The translations under genes were made by a program, and so were the position numbers. The notes below the pieces were generated by a model. The model did no database searches. It saw only the letters and a list, made by a program, of their open reading frames with translations, and was not told where the DNA came from. A stretch of 64,000 nt of DNA from Sphingomonas sp. (GTDB lineage: Bacteria > Pseudomonadota > Alphaproteobacteria > Sphingomonadales > Sphingomonadaceae): NCBI RefSeq assembly GCF_019746665.1, contig NZ_JAIERS010000002.1, positions 1 to 64,000 on the forward strand. Direction: 5' to 3'. The first letter of the stretch is position 1, and each line of letters starts with the position of its first letter. This document shows positions 7,973 to 17,293 of the stretch, one piece after another.

Positions 7973-8761
7973 ATGCGCTACCTTCTCGCCTCGTTCGCCG
8001 TGCTTGCCGCCGCTGGTGCGATCGCCGCCGCGCCCAGCATCGACCCCGCGCTCACCGCCGCGATCAAGGCGCCGACCCGCGCCCCGGCCAATGTCGCGCG
8101 CGACAAATATCGCCACCCGGCCGAAACGCTGACGTTCTTTGGCGTGAAGCCAGGGCAGACCGTGGTCGAAATCTGGCCCGCGGGCGGCTGGTATACCGAG
8201 ATTCTGGCGCCCTATGTCGCCAAATCGGGCCGCTACATCGCCGCCGCGCCGAGCGAGAAGGGGCGCGGCGGAGTCCAGAAGCTGATCGCCGCGCATCCCG
8301 ACACCTATGGCAAGGTACAGTTCGCGACCTTCCCCTCGGCCGACGCGCCCGATCGCGTCACCGCTGGCAGCGCCGATGTCGTGCTCACTTTCCGCAATGT
8401 CCACAACTGGATGGGCGCCGGGGCGGCGCAGGGCGCGTTCGAGCAGATGTTCGCGATGCTGAAGCCCGGCGGCGTGCTGGGCGTGGTGGAGCACCGCCTG
8501 CCCGAGGATGCCAAGGGTATCACCGAGGCCGAGAGCGGCTATGTGAAGCGCTCGACCGTGCTCGCGCTCGCGACCAAGGCGGGGTTCAAGCTGGCCGGTG
8601 AAAGCCAGGTCAACGCCAACCCCAAGGACGCGCATAACTACCCCAAGGGCGTGTGGACGCTGCCGCCCAATTATGCCGAAGGTGACAAGGACCGGGCGAA
8701 ATATGCGGCGATCGGTGAAAGCGACCGGATGACGCTGAAGTTCGTCAAGCCCATCAAGTAA
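7973..8761 (+). CDS. Methyltransferase-fold protein with signal peptide
   Basis: A 262-residue protein with a clean Sec signal (MRYLLASFAVLAAAGAIAAAP, cleavage near residue 20) followed by a class I methyltransferase-like fold: LTFFGVKPGQTVVEIWPAGGWYTEILAPYV at motif I, then VVLTFRNVHNWMGAGAA and MLKPGGVLGVVEHRLP. Motif I reads EIWPAGGW rather than DxGxGxG, so SAM binding may be altered. Export of a SAM-dependent enzyme is odd because SAM is cytoplasmic. GGGAGA precedes the ATG. Related exported proteins are common in sphingomonads; their role is not known to me. Confidence 0.75.
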   Translation: MRYLLASFAVLAAAGAIAAAPSIDPALTAAIKAPTRAPANVARDKYRHPAETLTFFGVKPGQTVVEIWPAGGWYTEILAPYVAKSGRYIAAAPSEKGRGGVQKLIAAHPDTYGKVQFATFPSADAPDRVTAGSADVVLTFRNVHNWMGAGAAQGAFEQMFAMLKPGGVLGVVEHRLPEDAKGITEAESGYVKRSTVLALATKAGFKLAGESQVNANPKDAHNYPKGVWTLPPNYAEGDKDRAKYAAIGESDRMTLKFVKPIK

Positions 8762-8806
8762 AGCCTCGCGTGGCGTCCCGCTTAACCCGGAGCGCCATGC
8801 CCCATC

Positions 8807-9031
8807 TCACTCGACGTCATCTTCCATCCGCCGCGCGCGAATGGCCTTCCATGCTGGATCGGGGCGATCATTCTTGATCAGGATCGCCTCGACTTCCTCG
8901 AACTCCTCCAGGCCCAGCGCCTCGGTGATTCCCATCGGGAAATAGACATTTTCATCGGTATCGGCGCGGATCGCGAAGGCACCGCGCCCTTCCTCACTGT
9001 TGGTGATGATGCATTTTGCCACGACTGCCAT
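8807..9031 (-). CDS. Small acidic hypothetical protein
   Basis: A 74-residue soluble protein with pattern VVAKCIITNSEEGRGAFAIRADTDENVYFPMGITEALGLEEFEEVEAILIKND. The phrase GRGAFAIRADTDENVYFP is reminiscent of an OB or cold-shock-type beta-barrel (compare GFGFI...DVFVH), but the RNP motifs are not clear, so this is a weak suggestion. The C-terminus is charged (RARRMEDDVE). The upstream 9032-9110 stretch is AT-rich for this window and could hold its promoter. It sits between two convergent or tandem units and is not obviously in an operon. Confidence 0.6.
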   Translation of the reverse strand: MAVVAKCIITNSEEGRGAFAIRADTDENVYFPMGITEALGLEEFEEVEAILIKNDRPDPAWKAIRARRMEDDVE

Positions 9032-9172
9032 GAATTTTCCTGTCGTTCGACGATGTTAAATGGCTATTAAAGCAAGATAAATAGCGTTAGATGAGCGGTG
9101 CGGCCAGGTGATTAGCGTCACCGCCCGGCGAAACAAGGGGTGAAACCCGGCGACGTTTTGCAATGGCGGTGG

Positions 9173-9700
9173 TCAGCCGAGCTTCTCGATCTTCGCCTGC
9201 AGCGCGGCCAGCTGCTGCTTAAGCTCGGCGATTTCCTCGTCCTTGGTTTTCTCCGCCTTGCGCGGACCAAAGGCGGCGGTGGCGGCCTCGAACATTTCCA
9301 TGTTGCGCTTGGCGATCTCGGCAAAGGGCGAATGGGCGAACGCGCCCTCCACCGCCGACTTGAACTGCGCCTGATTGCGGCGGAAGCCTTCCATCGATGC
9401 TTCCAGATAGCCCGGCACCAGCGCCTGCATCGAATCGCCATACATCGCGATCAGCTGGCGCAGGAAGCTTACCGGCAGCATCGTCTGGCCACGGCTTTCC
9501 TCTTCCATGATGATCTGGGTGAGGACATTGTGGGTAATGTCCTCGTCGCTCTTCGCGTCCACCACCTTGAAGTCACGGCCGGCGCGGGTCATCGCCGCCA
9601 GGTGCTCAAGTGTGATGTAAGTGCTGCTTTCGGTATTGTACAAACGGCGATTAGCGTATTTTTTGATAATGACGACGCCGTCTTCAGCCTTGGATTTCAT
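9173..9700 (-). CDS. phaR: Polyhydroxyalkanoate synthesis repressor
   Basis: A 175-residue regulator of polyhydroxyalkanoate storage. The N-terminal DNA-binding domain is clear: VVIIKKYANRRLYNTESSTYITLEHLAAM (residues 9-37), followed by FKVVDAKSDEDITHNVLTQIIMEEE and the PHB_acc region LPVSFLRQLIAMYGDSMQALVPGYLEASM. The last 25 residues form a coiled coil (EEIAELKQQLAALQAKIEKL). PhaR proteins bind the polymer and DNA and repress phasin genes until granules form. It is divergent from the PhaC-like gene, consistent with joint control. ATG 9700 was chosen because all conserved sequence follows it. Confidence 0.93.
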   Translation of the reverse strand: MKSKAEDGVVIIKKYANRRLYNTESSTYITLEHLAAMTRAGRDFKVVDAKSDEDITHNVLTQIIMEEESRGQTMLPVSFLRQLIAMYGDSMQALVPGYLEASMEGFRRNQAQFKSAVEGAFAHSPFAEIAKRNMEMFEAATAAFGPRKAEKTKDEEIAELKQQLAALQAKIEKLG

Positions 9701-9717
9701 GGCACATAAGCCCTCAT

Positions 9718-10782
9718 ATGGTTGATGCACCCATAACAGCATCGCTTGATGCACCGCAACACGGGCCCCGGCCACTGCCGCTGTTTCTTGAAATGCTGCG
9801 CCGCGAGACCGAGGCCGCGCCGGAGCGTCGCGCCGCGGCTTTGGCGGGCTTGGCGGCTTACCAGCGGGCGCCGCGCTTGCCCGCCCCCCCGTTGCCGCCA
9901 CCAGTCGCGCACGCCGGTCGCGCGGTGCTCCGCGACTATGGCGGCGAGGGGACGCCGATCGTTTTCGTGCCTTCGCTGATCAACCCGCCCTACATCCTCG
10001 ACCTCGGCGCGGAGACCGCGCTCCTGCGTTGGCTGGCGGGCGAGGGGTATCGCGTCATGCTGGTCGAATGGGGTAGCCCCGCGCCCGACGAACCGACCGA
10101 CATCGCCGGTCATGTCACCCAGCTGCTGCTGCCGCTGATCGGCGCGCTCGGCACGCCGCCGGTGCTCGCGGGCTACTGCCTGGGCGGGACGATGGCGGCG
10201 GCGGCGGCGTGCCTCGTGCCGGTGCGCGGCCTCGCTCTGATCGCCGCCCCCTGGCGCTTTCACGGCTTTCCCGCGCCTGCCCGCGCGCGGATCGCCGGAC
10301 TATGGGCGGAGGCCGAGCCGCTCTGCGCGCGGCTGGGGCTGGTGCCGATGGAGGTGCTGCAGGCGGGCTTCTGGCGGCTCGACCCGGCGCGGACGATCGC
10401 CAAATATGAGCGTTTCGCAACGCTAGATCCGGCGAGCGCCGCCGCCGCCGCCTTCATCGCGCTCGAGGATTGGGCGAATGGCGGCGCGCCGCTGCCCTAT
10501 GCCGCGGGCGCCGAGCTGTTCGCGTTTTTCGAGCGCGACGATCCTGGTGCCGGGCGCTGGCGCGTGGCGGGGCGCGCGGTCGATCCGCGCGCGCTGCCGG
10601 TGCCCCGCATCGATTTCGTCTCGACGACCGACCGCATTGTTCCTGCCGCCTCCGCCGCGGGCTTCTTTGAGCGCCATGAATCCCGCGCCGGACATGTCGG
10701 AATGGTGGTCGGCTCGGGGCGCCATGCCGCTTTGTGGCATCCGCTGCGCGATTGGTTGGCGCGGATCGCCGAACTGCCCTAA
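9718..10782 (+). CDS. PhaC-like alpha/beta hydrolase (PHA synthase family)
   Basis: A protein of up to 354 residues with the PHA-synthase lipase box GYCLGG, in which cysteine replaces the serine of ordinary lipases. Other family marks are [16 protein letters not shown] near residue 80, [11 protein letters not shown], and a late DRIVP and GRHAALWHP with the catalytic Asp and His. The length fits class III synthases (about 355) rather than class I (about 580), yet no phaE partner is visible. The start is uncertain: ATG 9718 leaves 17 bases to phaR, while ATG 9793 would leave room for a promoter but removes the RPLPLFLE segment. Confidence 0.78.
   Translation: MVDAPITASLDAPQHGPRPLPLFLEMLRRETEAAPERRAAALAGLAAYQRAPRLPAPPLPPPVAHAGRAVLRDYGGEGTPIVFVPSLINPPYILDLGAETALLRWLAGEGYRVMLVEWGSPAPDEPTDIAGHVTQLLLPLIGALGTPPVLAGYCLGGTMAAAAACLVPVRGLALIAAPWRFHGFPAPARARIAGLWAEAEPLCARLGLVPMEVLQAGFWRLDPARTIAKYERFATLDPASAAAAAFIALEDWANGGAPLPYAAGAELFAFFERDDPGAGRWRVAGRAVDPRALPVPRIDFVSTTDRIVPAASAAGFFERHESRAGHVGMVVGSGRHAALWHPLRDWLARIAELP
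9722..9755. promoter_or_regulatory. Direct repeat TTGATGCACC between phaR and PhaC-like gene
   Basis: TTGATGCACC occurs at 9722-9731 and again at 9746-9755, 24 bases apart, just beyond the divergent phaR start. PhaR family members bind TGCA-containing sites near their own promoters, so these may be operator half-sites. If the PhaC-like start at 9718 is right, they lie inside coding sequence. Functional role is inference. Confidence 0.35.
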
Positions 10783-10819
10783 ACCCTGCCGTCAGACTCA
10801 ACCATCGGAGCGTTCGACC

Positions 10820-11992
10820 ATGACCGAGATCGTGATTTCCGCCGCCAAGCGCACCCCCGTCGGCAGCTTCAACGGCGCCTTCGCGACCGTCCCCGCGCAC
10901 GAGCTTGGCCGCGTCGCGATCGAGGCCGCGCTTGCCGAGGCGGGCGTCGCCGGCGCGGACGTGAGCGAGGTGATCATGGGTCAGGTGCTCACCGCCGCGC
11001 AAGGGCAGAACCCGGCGCGCCAGGCATCGCTCAACGCCGGCATCCCCAAGGAAGTGCCCGCCTGGGGGGTGAACCAGGTGTGTGGATCGGGGCTGCGCGC
11101 GGTCGCCCTCGGCTACCAATCGCTGATGAACGGCGATGCGACGATCATCGTCGCGGGCGGGCAGGAGAACATGACGCTCAGCCCCCACGCCCAATATCTG
11201 CGCGCCGGGCAGAAGATGGGCGACCTGCAGCTGATCGACACGATGCTGAAGGACGGCTTGATCGACGTGTTCAACGGCTATCACATGGGGATCACCGCCG
11301 AGAATCTCGCCGAGCGCTACCAGATCACGCGCGATGACCAGGATGCCTATGCCGTCGCCAGCCAGAACAAGGCGGAAGCGGCACGAGCCGCAGGCAAGTT
11401 CCAGGGCCAGATCGCGCCCGTCACCGTGAAGGGCCGCAAGGGCGACACGGTGATCGACGCGGACGAGTATATCCGCGCCGGGGCGACGGTTGCCGGCGTG
11501 CAGGGCCTGAAGCCCGCGTTCAAGAAGGATGGCACCGTCACCGCCGCGAACGCGAGCGGCCTCAACGACGGCGCCGCCGCTTTGGTGCTGACGACGCGCG
11601 AGGAGGCCGAGAAGCGCGGGATGCCGGTGTTGGCGCGAATCGCCAGCTGGGCCTCGGCCGGGGTCGATCCTGCTTATATGGGCATCGGCCCGGTGCCCTC
11701 GGTCAAGCGCGCGCTGGAGAAGGCGGGCTGGACGATCGACGAGCTCGACCTGATCGAATCGAACGAAGCCTTCGCCGCGCAGTGCATGTCGGTGAACAAG
11801 GAGCTTGGCTGGGATCTGGAGAAGGTCAACGTCAACGGCGGGGCGATCGCGATCGGCCACCCGATCGGCGCCTCGGGCGCGCGGCTGCTGACGACGCTGC
11901 TCCACGAAATGGCGGCGCGCGATGTGAAGAAGGGCCTGGCGACGCTGTGCATCGGCGGCGGGATGGGCATCGCGCTGTGCGTCGAGCGGTAA
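10820..11992 (+). CDS. phaA: Acetyl-CoA C-acetyltransferase (thiolase)
   Basis: A 390-residue biosynthetic thiolase that condenses two acetyl-CoA into acetoacetyl-CoA, the first step of polyhydroxybutyrate synthesis. The nucleophilic cysteine lies in [11 protein letters not shown] (residue about 88), the catalytic histidine in [12 protein letters not shown] and the second cysteine in [14 protein letters not shown]. Length and motifs match PhaA/AtoB exactly. It follows the PhaC-like gene by 37 bases and is closed by a strong terminator, so the two probably form one transcript under PhaR control. No phaB reductase is next to it. Confidence 0.94.
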   Translation: MTEIVISAAKRTPVGSFNGAFATVPAHELGRVAIEAALAEAGVAGADVSEVIMGQVLTAAQGQNPARQASLNAGIPKEVPAWGVNQVCGSGLRAVALGYQSLMNGDATIIVAGGQENMTLSPHAQYLRAGQKMGDLQLIDTMLKDGLIDVFNGYHMGITAENLAERYQITRDDQDAYAVASQNKAEAARAAGKFQGQIAPVTVKGRKGDTVIDADEYIRAGATVAGVQGLKPAFKKDGTVTAANASGLNDGAAALVLTTREEAEKRGMPVLARIASWASAGVDPAYMGIGPVPSVKRALEKAGWTIDELDLIESNEAFAAQCMSVNKELGWDLEKVNVNGGAIAIGHPIGASGARLLTTLLHEMAARDVKKGLATLCIGGGMGIALCVER

Positions 11993-12019
11993 AGGTCCGG
12001 ACGCGGCCGGTATCACTGA

Positions 12020-12053
12020 CGGCGTCCGGGACAACCGGGCGCCGTTTTCGTTT
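12020..12053 (+). terminator. Rho-independent terminator after the thiolase gene
   Basis: A 10-base stem CGGCGTCCGG / CCGGGCGCCG (one G-T pair) with loop GACAA is followed by TTTTCGTTT. It begins 28 bases after the stop codon. The preceding TCCGGACGC at 11996 can pair with the left arm and might act as a competing fold. Confidence 0.8.
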
Positions 12054-12221
12054 ATAAAAGTCATGCTACGTTCATGTTGCAGTGTTGCAACAGTTTGCAC
12101 TCTTTGTGCCCGAGAATATGGCTGAACCCCAATTATCGCTTGTTTGGCGAGCGAAATTAGATTGTTTTGCAATGTGAACCCTTGGGGAAAAGGGTCATGC
12201 GAAAACAATGGAGGTCCCTGG

Positions 12222-15200
12222 ATGAAATTTTCTAAGCTTCTCGCTGCCACGGCGCTTGCCTCGGCGGCATTTGCGTTTCCGGTAGCAGCGAACGCGCAAA
12301 CGCCTGCGGGCCAAGCGCCGGTATCGGCTGGCGACGGCAAGAGCGATGACGCGAAGAAGTCGAGCGGCGTCCTTGAGGACAAGGATGTTCCCGAGGGCGA
12401 GGTTCTGGTTACCGGATCGCGCATTCCCCGCCCCGAATTCAGTGGTACCTTGCCAGGTGTTCAGATCAGCGAAGCGCAGATTACCGCGCGCGGTTTCACT
12501 AACGTGCTCGATATTCTGAACGACCAGCCTTTGATCGGCCCCGGCGCGAGCCCCAACGGCACGAACGGCGGCCAAGCTGCAAGTCTTGGCGCTTCGTTCC
12601 CTGATTTGCTTGACCTGGGAACGCAGCGCACGCTGACGCTCGTCAACGGGCGTCGCTTCGTCTCAGGCAATGCTGCCACCCTGTTCGTGGACGCCAACGC
12701 GACTGGCGGACAGGTCGACTTGAACGCCATTCCTTCGGCGCTGGTTGCCCGTGTCGACGTGCTGACCGTCGGCGGTGCCGCGGCTTATGGTTCTGACGCT
12801 ATTGCGGGTGTCGTCAACGTCACGCTCAAGAACGATTATGAAGGCCTGCGGCTCGGACTGCTTGGTGGTTCGACCACCCGCGGCGATGCGTCGAATTATC
12901 AGGTCAGCGGTCTGTTCGGTAAAAACCTGGCCGATGGTCGTGTCAACGTGACGGTCTCAGCCGAATATACCCGTAACGACGGCTTGCAGGCTGATGCCCG
13001 TGACTTCCGTTTGGTCCGTGGCGGCACGATCACCAATTATCTCGATGGCTCGGTGCGCAACCCCAATTTCGCGTCGGCGATCATCGATGTTGCTGGTTTG
13101 AACAACGGGGCGTTCCTCCGCGCTTCTGCTGACGGCATTCCGGGCACCGCGCTCGGCCAAGACTTCATTAACCAAACGATCAGCTTCAATGGCACGATCC
13201 TGAACACCCTTGGGACACCGCCGACGCCCTACGTCGCGAACGCCGCGGGCTTCATTAACCTGCGCAACGGCTTGGCACCGACCAATATCGCGTTCTTCAA
13301 TACGGGCGCGCAAATCATTAGCGGTCTGCCGGGCGCACAGCTGATCTCGGGTAACGGTCGCAACGGCTTGGCGACCGCAATCGCCAATCTGCCCATCACC
13401 ACTTTCGCACCGACCGCGTTGCCGGCGGGGGTGACACCGGCGCAGGTCTTTGCTCAGTTCAACGTCACGCCGCCCGCAGGGGCGACGGCAGCCCAGCTGA
13501 ACACCCTCGCCGTCAACGTCCTGCAGGCCAACCGCCCGACAGCGCGTGAGTTCTTTGCGGCGAACCCAACGGTGCCGGTCAACGCCTTTATTGGCACGTT
13601 CGCCCCCGGCGTGCCGCGGATCGCGAACACCGATACGCGTTTGGTGACCGTCGCTGGCGTGCAGGTGCCGCTCAATCAGGTGCTGCCGTTTGTCGCCGTC
13701 CCGCTTGAGTTCAACCCAGACGGCAGCATCCGGCCATACACGGCGGTAACCGCGGGGCCGACGACGAACTTCAATCTGGGCGCCGCGCCCGGCTCGGACG
13801 GTGGCTTTTCGCGGGCGATCGAGAACACGGTGCTGCGTGTGCAGCAGGACCGGTTCGTTGCCAACTTTAACGCCACCATCAACATCACACCCAATCTGAC
13901 GCTGTTCACCGAAAATCTTTACTCCCGGGTCGAATCGGTTTCGCTGCGGAACAGTCCGAGCCAGAACTTCCTGTCGACTGGCGCGGAGAACTCGGCGCTA
14001 CTGGTCAATGTGGATAATCCCTTCTTGACTGCCGCATCGCGCGCGGCCCTGAATGCGGCCGGCATCAATGCCGCCACCCGGGGAGGCAGCTTCCTTATCA
14101 GCCGCCAGAACCAGGATATTTTTGGCAATAACCCCAATTTCAACACGGTCGACACCTATCGCTTCACCACTGGATTGCGCGGCAAGTTCAATCTGTTCGG
14201 TAAGAAGTGGACCGCCGAAGTGTCGGGTACATTCGGTCGTGCCGCGCAGACCAATCGTCTGACCCAGATCGGCGATCTTGAGTATCAGCTGGCGCTGGAC
14301 GTCGTTGATCAGGGCCAAGCAACTACCGGTGTGGCGAACGGCAATATCGTCTGCCGCTCGCAGCTGTTCCCCAATCAATATCTCGGCCGCACGCCCAACG
14401 GCACCGTCGCTAATCTCACGCGAGTTACCGGCGCGGATGGGCTGCCGACCGAAGTGGTGTTCACCCCTACGATCACCCAGGATCTGATCAATCGCTGCGC
14501 GCCGCTGAATCCGTTCGGCTACAATCAGATGTCGGAGGCGTCGAAGGCCTATGTCCGCCAAGATAACGTCTTCAACAACATTTCGAAGCAGACATTCATT
14601 CAGGGGACATTTGGCGGCGGCATCTTCGACCTGCCAGCTGGTACTTTCGCGATCAACGCCACGGGTGAATTCCGACGCGAGGATCTGAACTTCTTCTCCG
14701 ACCCGCTCAACCAGCTCGGTCGTGGTCGTGCGGCGCCGTCGGCCGCAACGCGCGGCTTCATCGAGGTCGTCGAAGGCGGCACCGAAGCACGGATTCCGAT
14801 CTTCGGTGACAAGTTCCTCAGCTTCCTGGGCAAGCTCGAGCTCAACCCGTCGTTCCGCTTCTCTCAGCAGTCGGGCGGTTCAGCACGCTACCGTAATCTT
14901 GCCGGCCAGATCATCAGCCCTTCGGCCAGCGGTAGCCCGCAGCTGATCTGGACGATCGGCGGAAGCTGGCAGGTCATCCGTGATATTACCTTCCGCGGCA
15001 ACGTCACCAGGTCGCTGCGCCAACCGGGTGTCGTGGAACTGTTCCTCGGTGGTCAGCCCGCGTTTGCGGCGCCGACCGATCCCTGCGGGCCCGCCAATAT
15101 TGACTTCGGTGCATCGGCCACCGTCCGCCGCGGCAACTGCCGTGCCGACGTGATTGCCCGCGGCCTCGCCACGGACAATGCTTCGGCGGACGCTTTCCTG

Positions 15201-16019
15201 TCGTCGTTCGTGCCAATCACGGCCGCGCTGCCCGGCACCTTCTCTGGCGCGCCCGGGCTTCAACCCGAGCGTGGCAGCAGCTGGACGGCGGGTGTTATCA
15301 TCAACCCGCGCTGGATCAAGAAGCTCAGTATTTCCGCCGATTACATCAACCTCGACTTGACCGGAATCATCCAGCCGACCAACTTGGCCCAGGCGCTGCA
15401 GTTCTGCTACGAAAGCCCCACTTACCCGAATACCGCGCCGCAAACCGGTGCCAACACTTGCGGCTTCTTCACACGCGATGCGGCCTTCCAAGTCGCTCCG
15501 GGTTTTGCTTCTGGCTACATCAACCTGTCGTCAATCCGGCTGCGCGCTTGGAATATCTCTGCTTCCTATAACACCACACTGCCGAAGAACTGGGGCAAGA
15601 TCACGCTTTCTGGCAACGCCTACCACTTGGTGAACTACACGAGCTCGTCGATCGGCGACTTCAGTGACCGAATTGAGTCCGCGGGTACATTTGCCCGCCC
15701 GCAACTCGAGACCCAGCTGACGTTCCGCTACGAGAATGGCCCGTTCTTCGCTCAGACGACCTGGAATCGGCAGAGTGCGACGCGCCTCTTCACCAATGGC
15801 GCGCCTTCAACGATAGAGAACTTCGCCGATTTTCGCTTCCCGGTGATCAACCGCCTCGACTTCACGATGGCGGTGACGGTTGCGGAGAAAATTCAGTTCC
15901 TCGGTACCCTGTTCAATGCAACCGACGTGAACTACGTCGGCGACAATGGCTTGCAACAAGGTGCGTTTGTCGACCAGATCGGCCGACGCTTCCAGTTCTC
16001 GATCCGCGCGAATTTCTGA
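12222..16019 (+). CDS. Large TonB-dependent outer-membrane receptor
   Basis: A 1265-residue TonB-dependent receptor. A signal peptide ends at AANAQTP (about residue 27). A GEVLVTGSRIPRPEF segment leads into the plug domain, with LVNGRRFVSG, LVARVDVLTVGGAAAYGSDAIAGVVNVTLK as family landmarks (about residues 140-205). The remaining thousand residues form the barrel and end in the aromatic FQFSIRANF. Sphingomonad receptors of this type take up large substrates such as oligosaccharides or peptides; the ligand is not readable. GGAGG at 12210 sets the start. Codons are clearly richer in A and T than in flanking genes. Confidence 0.92.
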   Translation: MKFSKLLAATALASAAFAFPVAANAQTPAGQAPVSAGDGKSDDAKKSSGVLEDKDVPEGEVLVTGSRIPRPEFSGTLPGVQISEAQITARGFTNVLDILNDQPLIGPGASPNGTNGGQAASLGASFPDLLDLGTQRTLTLVNGRRFVSGNAATLFVDANATGGQVDLNAIPSALVARVDVLTVGGAAAYGSDAIAGVVNVTLKNDYEGLRLGLLGGSTTRGDASNYQVSGLFGKNLADGRVNVTVSAEYTRNDGLQADARDFRLVRGGTITNYLDGSVRNPNFASAIIDVAGLNNGAFLRASADGIPGTALGQDFINQTISFNGTILNTLGTPPTPYVANAAGFINLRNGLAPTNIAFFNTGAQIISGLPGAQLISGNGRNGLATAIANLPITTFAPTALPAGVTPAQVFAQFNVTPPAGATAAQLNTLAVNVLQANRPTAREFFAANPTVPVNAFIGTFAPGVPRIANTDTRLVTVAGVQVPLNQVLPFVAVPLEFNPDGSIRPYTAVTAGPTTNFNLGAAPGSDGGFSRAIENTVLRVQQDRFVANFNATINITPNLTLFTENLYSRVESVSLRNSPSQNFLSTGAENSALLVNVDNPFLTAASRAALNAAGINAATRGGSFLISRQNQDIFGNNPNFNTVDTYRFTTGLRGKFNLFGKKWTAEVSGTFGRAAQTNRLTQIGDLEYQLALDVVDQGQATTGVANGNIVCRSQLFPNQYLGRTPNGTVANLTRVTGADGLPTEVVFTPTITQDLINRCAPLNPFGYNQMSEASKAYVRQDNVFNNISKQTFIQGTFGGGIFDLPAGTFAINATGEFRREDLNFFSDPLNQLGRGRAAPSAATRGFIEVVEGGTEARIPIFGDKFLSFLGKLELNPSFRFSQQSGGSARYRNLAGQIISPSASGSPQLIWTIGGSWQVIRDITFRGNVTRSLRQPGVVELFLGGQPAFAAPTDPCGPANIDFGASATVRRGNCRADVIARGLATDNASADAFLSSFVPITAALPGTFSGAPGLQPERGSSWTAGVIINPRWIKKLSISADYINLDLTGIIQPTNLAQALQFCYESPTYPNTAPQTGANTCGFFTRDAAFQVAPGFASGYINLSSIRLRAWNISASYNTTLPKNWGKITLSGNAYHLVNYTSSSIGDFSDRIESAGTFARPQLETQLTFRYENGPFFAQTTWNRQSATRLFTNGAPSTIENFADFRFPVINRLDFTMAVTVAEKIQFLGTLFNATDVNYVGDNGLQQGAFVDQIGRRFQFSIRANF

Positions 16020-16045
16020 CGATTGGAAATTACGGCGATAATGAA

Positions 16046-16080
16046 GGGCTCTTCGCTACTGGCGAAGAGCCCTTTTTCTT
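16046..16080 (+). terminator. Rho-independent terminator after the TonB-dependent receptor
   Basis: A perfect 11-base stem, GGGCTCTTCGC pairing with GCGAAGAGCCC around a 5-base loop, is followed by TTTTTCTT. It lies 26 bases after the receptor stop and is the clearest intrinsic terminator in the window. The remaining bases to 16221 hold nothing I recognise. Confidence 0.93.
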
Positions 16081-16221
16081 CCCAAGTAGTATTGTTGCCA
16101 CCGCTCAGCTGACGAAGGTCAGCGATGTGGGTGTCATGAAGCGCGTTCACCCCCAAATGGCCGAGGCTGGCCAATTCTCCTATCGCGCTGCCAATTTATA
16201 CGCGCCGAGCGCCCGGATGCG

Positions 16222-17259
16222 TTAACTGACCGTTCTTTCGGTCCAAACCCGCTCAAATCTTGTGCCGAGCCCTGTCAGAAGCTCGTATTGCGACCGCTCG
16301 CTCGCCCCCGCGAGCTTGGGCAGGTCGAAATCGAAGCGCACCCAATCGCCCGCGCGCAGATCGGGCGCCGCGCGCAGATCGAGCGCGATCAGGTCCATCG
16401 AGACGCGGCCGATCACCGGCAATATCGCGTCCCCGGCGAAGGCGCGCCCGACATTGCTCAACGCACGCGGATAGCCATCCGCATAGCCGAGATTAACGAT
16501 GCCGACCGGCATGTCCTCGGCGGCGTGATAGATCGCGTTATAGCCGATCGCGTCGCCCGCGCGGAGCAGGCGACATTGGAGCAGCTCCGCCTCGGGATGG
16601 GCGACGGGACGGATCATTCGGGCGAACTCCGCGCGAGGTATCCCGCCGTAAAGCGCGAGGCCCGGGCGGACGAGGTCGAACGCAAAGCCCGGCCCCAGCG
16701 CGATGCCCGCCGAATTGGCGAGACTGTAGCGTTCGGCCGGTAACGCCCCGGTGATCGCGGCGAAGGCCGCGCGCTGCGCTTCGTTGTCGGCCACATCCTC
16801 ATCGGCGCGGGCGAGGTGGCTCATCAGCGTCGTGATCTCGAGCCCCGCCGCCGCGTCCAGCGCGTTTCGGTCGAGGCCCAGGCGGTTGATACCGGTGTCG
16901 ACCATCACGTCGCATGGCCCGCCGCCGCTCGCCCGCCACCGCCCGATCTGCTCGGGCGAATTGAGCACCGGCCGGGCGAAGGTCAGCGTCCGGGCGAGCG
17001 CCATATCGGCCTCCCGCACGCCATGGAGCACCGACACCGTCAGTCCCAGTGGCGCCAGTTCGGCCGCTTCGGCCCATGTGGCGACAAAGAAGTCGCGGCA
17101 TCCCGCTTCGGCCAAGATCCGCGCGACGCCTGGCGCCCCCAGGCCATAGCCATCGGCCTTTACCGCGGCGCCGCACGCGACCCCTGCCATCGCGGCGAGC
17201 GCGCGCCAATTATGCTGAAGCGCGGCGCGATCGAGCGCCAGTCGGAGCGGTGCGGTCAT
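16222..17259 (-). CDS. alr: Alanine racemase
   Basis: A 345-residue PLP enzyme that interconverts L- and D-alanine for peptidoglycan. The PLP lysine is Lys34 in AAVKADGYGLG. LYGGIPRAE, the GYNAIYHA segment with the second catalytic tyrosine, NLGYADGYPRALSN and GRVSMDLIALDL are all present in order. Slightly short for the family (usually 355-380) but no domain is missing. A transporter gene lies 34 bases upstream on the same strand, so a common transcript is possible though no functional tie is obvious. Confidence 0.95.
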   Translation of the reverse strand: MTAPLRLALDRAALQHNWRALAAMAGVACGAAVKADGYGLGAPGVARILAEAGCRDFFVATWAEAAELAPLGLTVSVLHGVREADMALARTLTFARPVLNSPEQIGRWRASGGGPCDVMVDTGINRLGLDRNALDAAAGLEITTLMSHLARADEDVADNEAQRAAFAAITGALPAERYSLANSAGIALGPGFAFDLVRPGLALYGGIPRAEFARMIRPVAHPEAELLQCRLLRAGDAIGYNAIYHAAEDMPVGIVNLGYADGYPRALSNVGRAFAGDAILPVIGRVSMDLIALDLRAAPDLRAGDWVRFDFDLPKLAGASERSQYELLTGLGTRFERVWTERTVS

Positions 17260-17293
17260 CGCCTTCGGCGTTACCCGGCGCCCAAGCGCGGCG

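Noticed and set aside
10454-12424. 656-codon open frame opposite the thiolase
   Set aside because: No recognisable domain; arises from the codon bias of phaA on the other strand.
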